DNA of 64,000 nucleotides, taken from contig JAEERP010000008.1 in the NCBI GenBank assembly GCA_016285885.1, positions 62,001 through 126,000 on the forward strand. The letters are read 5' to 3'. The position numbers were made by a program, and so were the translations under genes. Below the pieces are notes generated by a model. It ran no database searches. It saw only the letters and a list, made by a program, of their open reading frames with translations, and was not told the DNA's origin. Positions 43,534-53,155 of the stretch are shown here, one piece after another; position 1 is the stretch's first letter; each line of letters begins with the position of its first letter. Source of the DNA: Paludibacteraceae bacterium (GTDB lineage Bacteria > Bacteroidota > Bacteroidia > Bacteroidales > Paludibacteraceae).

Positions 43534-44349
43534 CTACACAACCAGTGAAAAAATCACATACAAGACTGGTGCTGCCAGCAATGCGCTGTCAAATCGGTCC
43601 AAAATACCGCCATGTCCTGGTATGAGATTACCGGAGTCTTTCACGTTCAGGCTACGCTTGAACATGGACTCCACCAAGTCTCCGAAGACACCGAAGACGA
43701 AGACGCACACCGAAAGGGCGATCCAGAATCCGACATGCAGTGTCGGCACACATTCCGAGTAGTGGAAGATCATGCCGGAGAGGATGGCGAAGAGCAGTCC
43801 GCCAGCGAATCCCTCCCACGTCTTCTTAGGAGATATGCGCTCGAACATCTTGTGGCGTCCGAGGAAACGTCCGACCAGATAGGCGCCCGTATCCGAAGCC
43901 CAAATGATGACAAAGAAGGCAAGCAGCAACATCTTGGAGTTTTCACTTGCGCCCTCCACAATGCAGAATATGCTGAATGGAACGGCAATGTAGAGATGGC
44001 CAAGCACGGAGACACCTAGATTCAGGAGGGGATTCTTCCGTTGCCTGAAAAGTTCAAACGCAAAAGACGATACGACGCATAGAAAATAGACGGAGAACAG
44101 AGCTGTCGATTTGTGGAGGAAGGTCACGCAGAATGCGATCACGAAGAGCAATGCGCCCCCTACGATAGACATCCACTTGTCGACGCACACACCCTCCTGT
44201 TTATCCGACAGGACATAAAATTCATGCAATGCCAGCATGGTTACCAAAAAGAACACTGCGCCAAAAACATACGATGACATCATAATCGAAACGACCATAA
44301 GGGCAACGAAAGCGATACCCGAAATGGTTCTTAACACTAAATTATTCAC
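43534..44349 (-). CDS. cdsA: phosphatidate cytidylyltransferase
   Basis: This 271-aa polytopic membrane enzyme makes CDP-diacylglycerol, the substrate of PssA encoded two genes downstream. Its C-terminal signature reads SMFKRSLNVKDSGNLIPGHGGILDRFDS, with KTWEGFAGG and SDTGAYLVGRF before it. Eight or so hydrophobic helices are visible. It is 31 bases after the large charged-helix gene. Confidence 0.95.
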   Translation of the reverse strand: MNNLVLRTISGIAFVALMVVSIMMSSYVFGAVFFLVTMLALHEFYVLSDKQEGVCVDKWMSIVGGALLFVIAFCVTFLHKSTALFSVYFLCVVSSFAFELFRQRKNPLLNLGVSVLGHLYIAVPFSIFCIVEGASENSKMLLLAFFVIIWASDTGAYLVGRFLGRHKMFERISPKKTWEGFAGGLLFAILSGMIFHYSECVPTLHVGFWIALSVCVFVFGVFGDLVESMFKRSLNVKDSGNLIPGHGGILDRFDSALLAAPVLYVIFSLVV

Positions 44350-44380
44350 GTCTGTACATCCTCCACTTTTAAATTACACA

Positions 44381-47300
44381 TTACTCCACGCCTGCATTAT
44401 CCGGCGATCCTTCTTCTGACGAGCTATCCTCTTCATCGGAGGAGCGTCTCTTTTTCCTTGATTTTTTCTTTTTTGAGGATTGCTCCTCATCTTCACTCAC
44501 GGATTCCTGGCTCTCCGATGCGTTTGAGGAACCTGCATTCTCTGTTTCGGAGGAGGCTTGCTCCTCCGCATCCTTAGACCTGCGAGATCTCCGTCTCCTT
44601 GATGATCCCTCTTCCTGCGCAGGTTCCGTCGACTCTGAAGGCTGTACCTCCGGCTCGGAAGGCCTAGGCGCCGTGGCAGCTGGCGTACTTGTCGGGGTGG
44701 TGGCCGGTGGGTCTGGCTTATTCGTGGCACCTGCGTTCAGGTTATCAAGGATTGAAGATGGTCTCCTCGATGAGAAAGGCACAGATGGAGTACCCAGTCC
44801 GGAGCTCTGCCTTTGATTCCCCTTTTTATTGCCATCCTTCCGTTGAGCTTCCAACATCTTGATATACTTGCCGATATCGTTCAACGAGACAGCGTCGGAA
44901 GGTGCGATAGGGAAGTCAGGTTGTTGAGGTGCCACATCCTCTTCGGAGGTGGAGTCTTGCGCCGTCGAGTCAGCCAGATTTTGGGCGAATAGCATGTCGT
45001 CCAGCATCTGGTGCAGGCTATCCTTCGACGAACCATCCATCGCCAACTCATTCGTCAGCAATGCCAAACTATCCTGGATGCGTTGTAGGCTATCCTGCTC
45101 TTGCATCTTCGAAAGGACAGCGTTGATAGAGTCAGCCAAGTGCTTCTCGTGGAGTTGCAGAGAGTCTGGTTTGATCAGCAATGAATCGTACTGAGAAGCG
45201 TCCAACTCCTCGATGATCCTACGTCGGTTGGAGGTGTAGAACTTGATGTTACCCAAGGAGCCACCACCCTCGTCGTTGATCTTCGTAGGCAAAATCTTAG
45301 ACAAGATTCTATCCTGTCGACGTCCTTTGTACTTGATCTTAATCTCGCCCGTTGCCAGATACTCGAGGTTCAATTGAGTAATCACACTATCCAGATACTC
45401 CACCACAGGGTAGTTAGGCAAGATGGTAGCGACTGAATCCGCCACTTTGTTGAAGTCTGTATGACGATACTTCGATCGGCCCACCAGTTGCATCACATAC
45501 TTCGCCACGATACGCGTGGAGTCGTCTATGTCATAGAACTTCTTCCTATGGAAGTACCTATGATCAAAGTAGTGTAGGAAGAAATCATATTCGTACCTGA
45601 ACTCGAACTTATCCCTGACGTAATAGACATCGTTCAGATAGCGGCAGTTAGGAATCTTGATTTTCCGAAGGATGACATCACCCTTGCGGTTCTTGTTCCT
45701 TTCCAATTCCTTGATGTCCCGGACGTTCTGCAGCTCTCCTTCCAACTCGGCGATTTGCTGTTGCAGGAGCACAGAGTCGATCATGGAGGTGACGAGGGTA
45801 GCCTCCTCCTCGTCCACCGCAAAGGAGTCGATATTCGCCATGTAAGTGGAGTCTAGTTCACCGCTGGCGAAGGCGAACGAGTTCTCGTCGTCGAGGACGA
45901 CCTCCTCTTCGACCTTCTTCGGCTCCACACGTTGGCGCACATCCTCCGGGAGATCCGAGTTGTCACGTTTGCCAGTGGCGAGGTCGAAGTCTCCGTCGGC
46001 CAGCATTATAGAGTCTTTCATGGTTTGCTCCTGAAGCTTGCGTTTTTTGTCCTGAATACGTTTCAGCGCCTTCTGTTGTTTCTTTGTCAGAGCGACTGCC
46101 TCGTCCTCAGCGTCTTCCTTGGCGAAACGCTCCAAGTCCGCATTCTCCTGCTCCGCCAATCTAGCGGAGTCACGAGCGATTTCGTTACGCATCTTCTCGC
46201 GCATCTTCTCCTCCTTACGGCGCGCCTTATCCTCCGCATTCAGTTTCTTCTCCTTAGCGGCGACGATCTTCTTGGCGAGCTTCATCGTCTCCTTTTCGAT
46301 CTTCTCCCGTTGTGCTTGGAGTTCCTTCTTCTTTTTCTCCTCCAGTTTATTCTCTTTTTCAAGGCGTTCCTGCTCTTCACTCAGCTCCTGCTGTTTTCGC
46401 TGGTACTCCTTCATTTTCTCCTCGTCATTGCGCAGTTGCTCCTTCTCAGCCTCACGTTCGCGGGCCTCTTTCTCACGTGCGATTTGTAGTTCCATCATCT
46501 CACGTTTCTTCTCACGCAGAGCCTCGGCACGTTCCTTTTCGGCCTGTTTTCTCTCCAGTTCACGTTGACGTTGGGCTTGGCGCATCTCGATACGTTTCCG
46601 TTTCTCCTCCTGGCGTTTCTGTTTCATTCGGTCGGCCAAAGCTTTCTCTTTGTTTTTGGTCAACTCCTCGCGCGCTTTCTCTCGTTCACGCATCTGTTGC
46701 ATGAATTCACGGTGACGTTGCTCGGCCTCACGCTCACGTCTCTTCTTCTCGATCTGTTGTTGTCTGGACTTTTCCTTCGCCGCGCGTTTCTTCTCACGTT
46801 GGATTTTCTCTTTCTCTTTCAGTTCGGCCTTGCGCTCACGTTGTTTTTGCATGCGTTCCTCCTGCAACTGTTTCTTCTTCTCTACCCATTCCTCGTGTTC
46901 CGCACGTTTTTGCTCGGAGATTTCCCTCCTTTTGCGCACAGCCTCCTCTTGTTTTGCGGACTGTTCCTCACGGCGGCGGCGCAATTCCTCCTTCCTCGCC
47001 TCTTGGGCAAGTCTCTCCTTTTCGCGCTCCTCCTGTTGTTTTTTTGCGCGCATCTGGCGTTCCTCGGAAATGCGTTGCATCTCGGCCTCATGCTCCGCTT
47101 CGCGACGTTTCCTGTCAGCCTCCATCTGCTTGCGCTGTTCATCCTGTTGTTGCTTACGTTGCGCCCATAGGTCACGCTCTTCCTGTTTCTGTTGAGCCTC
47201 CCTGCGACGTTGCTCCTCTCTCGTCTCCCTTTGCTTGGCGATGATGGCCTCATATTCTTTCTGGCGGCGTTCGTTCTCTTGTTTCTCCCTCAAACGAGCC

Positions 47301-48079
47301 GCTTCGATCTCCGCCTTCTTTTTGTTCCAGAGTTCCGTGTAGCGTTGCTTCATCTCGTTCTCATGACGGATACGCATCTCTCTGGCTTGTCTTTCCAATT
47401 CGACGGCTTGGAGGTAGTCGGCCATGCGAGCCTCCCTCTCCTCAAGTTCTTTGCTTTGGTTCTGGGATATTTCGTTCTTTTTCTGTTGCCACTGCTGCAT
47501 TTGCTTGGCTCTGATCTCCGCGTCTTTTTGCTTTTGGATCTCACGCCGCAGTTTCTCCCGCTCGGATGCGGCGACATACTCTTGTTGGCGTTTTGCGGCG
47601 GCGGCCTCGTCACGTTTACGGGCAGCGTCCAATTCTTTCTGTTTCTCCGCCCAACGCTCCTTGTCGTGTTGCTTCATCTCTGCCTCGCGACGTAGACGCA
47701 TCTCTCGGGCTTGTCTTTCCTGCTCGACGAGTTGTTCATATTCCTTGAGTTTCTTCGCCTCGTTCGCCTTCTCTTCCGCCTTGCGGGCATCCACCTGAGC
47801 CTTGACTTTCTTCCACTCCTCCTTTTGGCGTTGCTTCTCTTCTCGCTCCGCCTGACGCTTCTCTTCCTGCTCTTTTTTTACCCTTTCATTAGCCGCTTTT
47901 GCCTCTTCGAGACGTTTCTCCCTTTCATGCAACTCCTGTTGACGTCTCGCGGCTTGCTCCTCCTTTACCCTTTCGGCTCTGGCGCGTTGTTCCTCGCGAA
48001 TACGTTCCGCATCTGTTTGAGCGAACATAGTGGCCGCTAAAACAGTCGAAGTTAACAATATGGCTAATAATCTCTTCAA
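44381..48079 (-). CDS. large secreted Lys/Glu/Arg-rich helical protein with 54-residue Trp/Tyr repeats
   Basis: This 1232-aa protein belongs to no family I recognise. Residues 1-20 are a signal peptide (LLTSTVLAATMFA-Q). Residues 21 to about 690 are an almost unbroken charged helix rich in E, K, R and Q. Within it, W89, W143, W197, W251 and W305 are spaced exactly 54 residues apart, with Y114, Y168, Y222 and Y276 each 25 after a Trp. A folded-looking domain follows at about 775-960 (IPNCRYLNDVYYVRDKFEF, HRYFHRKKFYDI). The tail (1080-1232) is low-complexity Ser/Lys/Glu. It heads the phospholipid operon from promoter 48147-48178. It is most likely a periplasmic or outer-membrane spacer or scaffold; this is inference. 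Confidence 0.85.
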   Translation of the reverse strand: MKRLLAILLTSTVLAATMFAQTDAERIREEQRARAERVKEEQAARRQQELHEREKRLEEAKAANERVKKEQEEKRQAEREEKQRQKEEWKKVKAQVDARKAEEKANEAKKLKEYEQLVEQERQAREMRLRREAEMKQHDKERWAEKQKELDAARKRDEAAAAKRQQEYVAASEREKLRREIQKQKDAEIRAKQMQQWQQKKNEISQNQSKELEEREARMADYLQAVELERQAREMRIRHENEMKQRYTELWNKKKAEIEAARLREKQENERRQKEYEAIIAKQRETREEQRRREAQQKQEERDLWAQRKQQQDEQRKQMEADRKRREAEHEAEMQRISEERQMRAKKQQEEREKERLAQEARKEELRRRREEQSAKQEEAVRKRREISEQKRAEHEEWVEKKKQLQEERMQKQRERKAELKEKEKIQREKKRAAKEKSRQQQIEKKRREREAEQRHREFMQQMREREKAREELTKNKEKALADRMKQKRQEEKRKRIEMRQAQRQRELERKQAEKERAEALREKKREMMELQIAREKEAREREAEKEQLRNDEEKMKEYQRKQQELSEEQERLEKENKLEEKKKKELQAQREKIEKETMKLAKKIVAAKEKKLNAEDKARRKEEKMREKMRNEIARDSARLAEQENADLERFAKEDAEDEAVALTKKQQKALKRIQDKKRKLQEQTMKDSIMLADGDFDLATGKRDNSDLPEDVRQRVEPKKVEEEVVLDDENSFAFASGELDSTYMANIDSFAVDEEEATLVTSMIDSVLLQQQIAELEGELQNVRDIKELERNKNRKGDVILRKIKIPNCRYLNDVYYVRDKFEFRYEYDFFLHYFDHRYFHRKKFYDIDDSTRIVAKYVMQLVGRSKYRHTDFNKVADSVATILPNYPVVEYLDSVITQLNLEYLATGEIKIKYKGRRQDRILSKILPTKINDEGGGSLGNIKFYTSNRRRIIEELDASQYDSLLIKPDSLQLHEKHLADSINAVLSKMQEQDSLQRIQDSLALLTNELAMDGSSKDSLHQMLDDMLFAQNLADSTAQDSTSEEDVAPQQPDFPIAPSDAVSLNDIGKYIKMLEAQRKDGNKKGNQRQSSGLGTPSVPFSSRRPSSILDNLNAGATNKPDPPATTPTSTPAATAPRPSEPEVQPSESTEPAQEEGSSRRRRSRRSKDAEEQASSETENAGSSNASESQESVSEDEEQSSKKKKSRKKRRSSDEEDSSSEEGSPDNAGVE
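47165..47812 (-). repeat. four 162-bp (54-residue) repeats within the charged-helix gene
   Basis: These encode residues 90-305. Each unit is W-x24-Y-x28-W with Tyr in EY or DY. Units 1 and 3 are most alike (both contain ERQAREMR, at 121-128 and 229-236), so a 108-residue double unit is also visible. The pattern decays after W305, where the next Tyr position is His. Confidence 0.85.
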
Positions 48080-48146
48080 ATCTATCTATTCAATTGCACA
48101 AATAATCATCCATGGCATTACTCAACAACGCATACTTACGAACTTA

Positions 48147-48178
48147 CAAAGATATTAAAAAAAGAGTGGAATTTCAAA
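48147..48178 (-). promoter_or_regulatory. promoter of the charged-helix/phospholipid operon
   Basis: The minus strand reads TTTG (48178-48175), 20 bases, TATCTTTG (48154-48147), a full consensus match. The start near 48140 leaves a leader of about 60 bases. No later strong promoter is visible down to DUF5131, so the operon may run about 10.5 kb. Confidence 0.7.
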
Positions 48179-48381
48179 AAGGAATTTTGGGGGCAGAGAA
48201 AGTTGCCCGAACATCCATTAAATGAGCATTTTAGCCGTAAATCGGTTGTAAAATATGACACAAATCTATACATTCTTTTCTTGATTTTGTCAGTATTGCG
48301 GCCATTTTTATCAAGCACAATGTCTAAATCGTTCTATCATAACCCCTTAAATCGTTTGTTGACCAGTAGGCTAGGGAAGCG

Positions 48382-48415
48382 TAAAAAAAGGATGGCTGTC
48401 GAAAGACAGCCATCC
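48382..48415 (-). terminator. intrinsic terminator of the efflux operon
   Basis: Arms ggatggctgtc (48390-48400) and gacagccatcc (48405-48415) pair perfectly around gaaa. On the minus strand the hairpin is followed by CTTTTTTTA. It is 30 bases after the P-II-like gene. Confidence 0.9.
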
Positions 48416-48444
48416 CACCCATCAATTTTAGTCACATTTCTACG

Positions 48445-48738
48445 TCATATAGTCTGCTCGATATTCCATACGAATGCGCGAACACCCACATCTTCGTTGC
48501 GGAGGTCCAGCTTGTGGACTGTCTCCAAGAGAGTGTTTACTTGTTCATCTTCCACGACCGTTATGACGGCGGAGTTCATCTCCGGCCATGTATGGGTTCC
48601 TCTACGAGGATTGCCGGTCTTGGATCCACGGCCCTGCACCTGTTCGAAAAAGGTGAAGCCGCGAATGCCTAACTTATCCAACATATACTCGACACGTTCT
48701 GTGTTCGCCTGATTGAATACTATCATTACAGATTTCAT
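48445..48738 (-). CDS. P-II-like transporter-associated protein (PG0541 family)
   Basis: This is a 97-aa small protein of the ferredoxin-like P-II fold (MKSVMIVFNQANTERVEYMLDKLG, and a C-terminal VRAFVWNIEQ strand). The GRGSKTGNPRRGTHTWPEMNS segment is in the T-loop position. PG0541-type proteins accompany RND pumps in Bacteroidales and are thought to tune the pump by binding the membrane protein or a nucleotide. It is the last gene of the efflux operon, 17 bases after the RND gene. Confidence 0.88.
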   Translation of the reverse strand: MKSVMIVFNQANTERVEYMLDKLGIRGFTFFEQVQGRGSKTGNPRRGTHTWPEMNSAVITVVEDEQVNTLLETVHKLDLRNEDVGVRAFVWNIEQTI

Positions 48739-48755
48739 ACTTCAGCCTTTCTCTA

Positions 48756-51700
48756 TTAGTTATTATTATCTTCTTCAACTTCCAATTTGTTGCCGTGCGT
48801 GTTGATGTCCATGAAGATGTATTGCGAACGGATCTCAGCCTCCTTGTCTCGTTCTCCATGTTTAGACATGATACCGTACAAGACAGGGACAACCACCAAG
48901 GTGACGACAGTGGAGACTAACAAACCTCCGATGACGACGATACCCATCGGCACCCACATCTCCGAACCGTCGGAAGTGGCCAAGGCCATCGGCAACATAC
49001 CCAAGATGGTGGTCATGGCCGTCATCAACACAGGGCGGAGACGGGACTGTCCGGAAAGGGCAATCGCTTCGTTCAACTCGTAGCCACGGTCACGCATCAA
49101 GTTGATGTAGTCCACCAACACGATACCGTTCTTCACCACGATACCGACCAGCATGACACAACCCAGCGCACCGATCATATCCAACGAGGTGCCGGTGATG
49201 AACAACGCCCAAATGACTCCCGAGAAGGCGAACGGAACCGCCATCATGATAATGAACGGCTTGGCGTACGACTCGAACTGTGAGGCCATCACAACGTATA
49301 CGAGGATTACAATGATCAACAACAATAGACCCATGTTCTGGAAAGATTCCTGTTGGTCTTCGTAAGCACCACCCAAGATGACGGAGACGCCAGTTGGCTT
49401 CTCGATCTGAGGCAATACCTTCTCGATTTCGGCGGCTAACTCTCCCAATGAGGTCTCGTAAGGTGTTACCTCAACCATCAAATAACGTTGACGGCTCTTA
49501 CGGGTGATCTCCGGTGGTCCCCAATACTCCTCGATGGAGACTAACTCGCTCAACTTCACGTTGCCACCCGACGTAGGGATGGACAAATCCTTGATGGCGT
49601 CGATGGAGCTACGGTTCTCCTCCTTCAAACGAACGAGGATATTGTACTCGTCACCATCCTCCTTCAAGAAGCCGCAGGACATACCGTTAACACGGTTGCG
49701 TACAAACGAAGCGACCGAAGAAGAGCTCAATCCATGGCGAGCGGCCTTCACCTTATCCACCACGATCTTCAGCTCAGGACGGTCATCGTCACGGCTGATG
49801 TCCACGTTACGTGCCGTAGGGATCTTCGACTCGATCAACTGTTTCACCTGCGCAGCGTAAGAACTGGTCACATCAAAGTCATATCCGTAGATTTCCACCT
49901 CTACCGTGCTCTGTCCTCCCATTCCACCACCAGCTGAACTGGAGACCTTAAAATCAGAGACTTCCGGATAGGAGGCAATTTCTTGACGAAGCACCTCAGC
50001 GATCTCCGTTATGGAGCGTGTACGTGTATATTTCTTGTCCGCATTGAAACGCATCTGGATCGTATTGTTTCTTGTGGAAGAGAAGAGTGCGGAAAGTCCG
50101 GCATCCTCATTGGAACCACAAGTCGTGGAGATGTTCTTCGTCTCCGGAACCAATTGGACGAAACGCTTCTCCAGCATACGGGCGAACTTAGCGGTCTCCT
50201 CCACACGGGTACCTTGCAGCAATTCCACATTGATGGTCAGACGACCATTATCCGGCGTAGCCATGAAGTCGGTTCCGATATAGCCTGTCAGCGCAGGAAT
50301 CAGTGAGATGCCGAAAAACGCTACGACGCACAACATCGCCGTCTTCTTGTGGGTCAGACACCAACGCAGCAAGTTCGCATAGGCGGCATCCAACTTATCC
50401 AGGAACTTCACCACCGTATTCTGGTAAGAAAGTTTCCTCGTGTTTTGCTTCTCGACGATCAAGTTACCTTCTTTATCCACCTTAACGGTCTTCGCCTTCA
50501 ACAACTTGGAGCAAAGCATCGGCACAAGGGAAATAGCCACAGCGGTAGAGGTACAGCAGACGATCGTCACGATCCAACCCAACTCCTTGAACAAGATGCC
50601 GGCGATACCCGTCAACATGGTCAACGGCACGAACACGGCGCAGATCACCAACGTCGTGGCGATCACGGATACCCACACCTCATTCGTCGCATAGATGGCC
50701 GCCTCACGAGGATTCGAGCCACGGTCGATATGCGTGGTGATGTTCTCCAAGACCACAATGGCATCGTCCACCACCATACCCACCGCAATGGAGAGGGAAC
50801 AGAGGGAGATGATATTCAGCGAACTATCGGCGCCCAACAAATAGAGGAAGGAAACCAGCAAAGAGATCGGGATGGTCAATCCGACAATCACGCTGGCGCG
50901 CCACTTGCCCAGGAAGAAGAGCACCACGAGTACGACGAAGAAGACAGCATAGAGCACCGCCTCCTTCAAAGAATCGATGGCACTGACGATATCCGTGGAC
51001 GAGTCGTATATCTCGTTGATCTTCACATCCGCAGGAAGGGAGGCTTTGATCTTCTCCAACTCCTTGTGGATATCACGACAGATCTGCACAGTGTTTCCAC
51101 CCGTCTGTTTCGAGATGATCAGACGGACAGCCTCTTGACCGGAGGCATCCCCCCTGGAGGTCATCTTCTCGTCCAGACTCAGGTCCTTGATGGTATCGCG
51201 TACGGTCGCGATGTCGCGCACATAGATCTGCTTCCCGTCAGGCATGGTGGCCACGACGATATCCTTGATCTCGGAGCTCTCCAAGTATTCGCTGCGCACC
51301 TGCAAGGCGTATTGCTCTTTCTTCATCTTCACGTTGCCGGAAGAGAGGTTCAAGTTGTTGGCGGCCACCGCATTACCGACCGTCTCCAGAGAGATACCAT
51401 AAGCATCCAACTGCTTTTGGTCGATTTCAACGTAGACATATCGGTCCGGCTCACCAGACATCGTCACGTTACCCACACCGTCGACACGGTTCAACTGAGG
51501 GATGACAATGTCGTTCATGATCTTCTCCAAGCCCGGATAACTCTCCTTCGCCTGAACAGCGAACTGGATGATCGGCATGGAAGAACTGTTAAATTTAATA
51601 ATCAGAGGGTTAGAACATCCGCTTGGCAGATTGTCCTTCGTCATATCCACATACGAACGGATATCGTTGACGACGTCATCCAGCTCTTCGCCCCACTCGA

Positions 51701-51983
51701 ACTCCAAGGCAACCAAGGAAAGATTATCTTTTGACGTGGAGGTCAACTCGTCCAATCCGTCCACAGAGTTCAAACTATTCTCCAGGTATTTCGTCACGTT
51801 ACTCTCCACCTCACTGGCGTTGGCACCCGGGTAGGAGGTCATGACAGCGATGTACGGAGGTTCGATCTCCGGAAACTGGTCGATAGGTAACTTGATATAG
51901 GCGAAGATACCCATCAACATGACGGCCACGAAAATCAGGATAGAGGTGACCGGCTTATTAATCGCGGTTTTGTATATACTCAT
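48756..51983 (-). CDS. RND efflux transporter permease (HAE1 type)
   Basis: This 1075-aa proton-driven inner-membrane pump has twelve membrane helices and two large periplasmic loops. The N-terminus is typical (INKPVTSILIFVAVMLMG, LPIDQFPEIEPP). VGMVVDDAIVVLENI in helix 4 supplies the proton-relay aspartates, and the second half repeats the pattern (LVGIVVKNGIVLVDYIN). It works with the adaptor and TolC proteins encoded upstream in the same operon. The substrate is probably drugs or bile-type compounds, but it cannot be told from sequence. Confidence 0.95.
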   Translation of the reverse strand: MSIYKTAINKPVTSILIFVAVMLMGIFAYIKLPIDQFPEIEPPYIAVMTSYPGANASEVESNVTKYLENSLNSVDGLDELTSTSKDNLSLVALEFEWGEELDDVVNDIRSYVDMTKDNLPSGCSNPLIIKFNSSSMPIIQFAVQAKESYPGLEKIMNDIVIPQLNRVDGVGNVTMSGEPDRYVYVEIDQKQLDAYGISLETVGNAVAANNLNLSSGNVKMKKEQYALQVRSEYLESSEIKDIVVATMPDGKQIYVRDIATVRDTIKDLSLDEKMTSRGDASGQEAVRLIISKQTGGNTVQICRDIHKELEKIKASLPADVKINEIYDSSTDIVSAIDSLKEAVLYAVFFVVLVVLFFLGKWRASVIVGLTIPISLLVSFLYLLGADSSLNIISLCSLSIAVGMVVDDAIVVLENITTHIDRGSNPREAAIYATNEVWVSVIATTLVICAVFVPLTMLTGIAGILFKELGWIVTIVCCTSTAVAISLVPMLCSKLLKAKTVKVDKEGNLIVEKQNTRKLSYQNTVVKFLDKLDAAYANLLRWCLTHKKTAMLCVVAFFGISLIPALTGYIGTDFMATPDNGRLTINVELLQGTRVEETAKFARMLEKRFVQLVPETKNISTTCGSNEDAGLSALFSSTRNNTIQMRFNADKKYTRTRSITEIAEVLRQEIASYPEVSDFKVSSSAGGGMGGQSTVEVEIYGYDFDVTSSYAAQVKQLIESKIPTARNVDISRDDDRPELKIVVDKVKAARHGLSSSSVASFVRNRVNGMSCGFLKEDGDEYNILVRLKEENRSSIDAIKDLSIPTSGGNVKLSELVSIEEYWGPPEITRKSRQRYLMVEVTPYETSLGELAAEIEKVLPQIEKPTGVSVILGGAYEDQQESFQNMGLLLLIIVILVYVVMASQFESYAKPFIIMMAVPFAFSGVIWALFITGTSLDMIGALGCVMLVGIVVKNGIVLVDYINLMRDRGYELNEAIALSGQSRLRPVLMTAMTTILGMLPMALATSDGSEMWVPMGIVVIGGLLVSTVVTLVVVPVLYGIMSKHGERDKEAEIRSQYIFMDINTHGNKLEVEEDNNN

Positions 51984-52002
51984 CGTTTACTATTTAATGC
52001 GT

Positions 52003-53127
52003 TTATTTTTTCTCTGTTTTCACTTCAGCCTCTTTCGCATCCGATATCAATGTATCTGCCTCTATCTTTTCTTGATAGTCACCATCGATGATCTGCAACT
52101 CGACACCATCGATCAGACGAGCTTGACCTTGGGTCACCACTTCGCCACCTTCCACAACCTCGTCGGAAATAACCTCAACATAGCGGTTGAAACGTTGACC
52201 AGCCTCTACCGTCACACGTTTCGCGAAACCGTTCTCGTTCAAGAAGAGATAACGCTCGTTGGAACCCGTCAGCTTCAAGACAGACTGGTAAGGAACGGCC
52301 AATACCTTCACCTTGCCCACGTTCACAGCGGTATGCACATACATACCCGGGCGGAGCTTCATGCTGCCGTTCGGAATCTTCACCTTGCACTGGAACGTGT
52401 GGGTAGCCGCATCGATCGTTGGGTAGATCGTCTCGATCGTAGCAGGGAATTTCGTGTCAGGATAGATATCCGAAATGATGTCCAATCTCATGCCCGCCTT
52501 GATTTTTGGGAAATAAGCCTCAGGCACATCGATGATCGCCTTCAGCATATTCAGTTGCACCACCGTCAGGATAGGTCTCGCACCGTTGAAGAGCTCACCG
52601 CTCTCGTAGTTCCTTGCGGAAACGACGCCAGGGAAAGTAGCCTTGAAGAAGGTGTTGTTCTGCAAGAACTCCACTTGTTGCTTAGCTTGTTCATAGGCCA
52701 TCTTCGTCTTGTCGTACGTCTGTTGGGTCACGTTACCTCCCGCCAGCAAAGCGTCCATACGCTTCATCTCGGTCTCGAGGTTCGCGAGGTTCAGTTTCGC
52801 CTGGATCAATTGGTTTTGGTCCATACGCACCAACAAATCACCGGTAGAGACGCGGTCACCCACATCCTTGAAACGCTTCTCGATGATACCCGTCAACGAA
52901 GGAGAAACATTCATCGTCTCATATCCTTCCAGCACGGCGGTACACTCCACGTCACGTTCGATCTCTTGTTTTACGATAGGCTCGACACGAACCTTTTCCA
53001 CTTTCGGCCCTTCGGACTCAGTAGACTCGTCCGCTTTTTTCTTGTCACTCTTGCCGCAACCAGCGGTCAAACCGACCAAAGCCAAGGCCATCACGGAGAC
53101 CCAGCCCCATCTTACTACTTTCTTCAT
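52003..53127 (-). CDS. RND efflux periplasmic adaptor lipoprotein
   Basis: This 374-aa membrane-fusion protein has a lipobox (LVGLTAGC, C24) and a charged spacer. The barrel-sandwich halves (GIIEKRFKDVGDRVSTGDLLVRMD and FKATFPGVVSARNYESGELF) flank an alpha hairpin at about 110-165 (NLETEMKRMDALLAGGNV). The beta barrel and membrane-proximal domain follow. It links the pump to TolC and lies 19 bases before the permease gene. Confidence 0.94.
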   Translation of the reverse strand: MKKVVRWGWVSVMALALVGLTAGCGKSDKKKADESTESEGPKVEKVRVEPIVKQEIERDVECTAVLEGYETMNVSPSLTGIIEKRFKDVGDRVSTGDLLVRMDQNQLIQAKLNLANLETEMKRMDALLAGGNVTQQTYDKTKMAYEQAKQQVEFLQNNTFFKATFPGVVSARNYESGELFNGARPILTVVQLNMLKAIIDVPEAYFPKIKAGMRLDIISDIYPDTKFPATIETIYPTIDAATHTFQCKVKIPNGSMKLRPGMYVHTAVNVGKVKVLAVPYQSVLKLTGSNERYLFLNENGFAKRVTVEAGQRFNRYVEVISDEVVEGGEVVTQGQARLIDGVELQIIDGDYQEKIEADTLISDAKEAEVKTEKK

Positions 53128-53155
53128 CTGTATATTTGTTTTTAATTATTATCTA

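Larger units (their letters stand above)
48080..48444. other. intergenic region between the envelope and efflux operons
   Basis: No open frame is supported. From the left it holds the envelope operon promoter (48147-48178), a lone CAAATCTA box at 48261-48268 (minus-strand TAGATTTG) without a -33 partner, and the terminator of the efflux operon at 48382-48415. Nothing else is recognisable. Confidence 0.5.

Noticed and set aside
50349-51734. A 461-codon open frame on the plus strand opposite the RND pump gene
   Set aside because: It has no domain pattern, is rich in His/Arg/Gln as expected of a mirrored GC-rich gene, and the minus strand has a complete pump. Similar long mirror frames opposite sbcC (8342-9145) and the charged-helix gene were dropped for the same reason.
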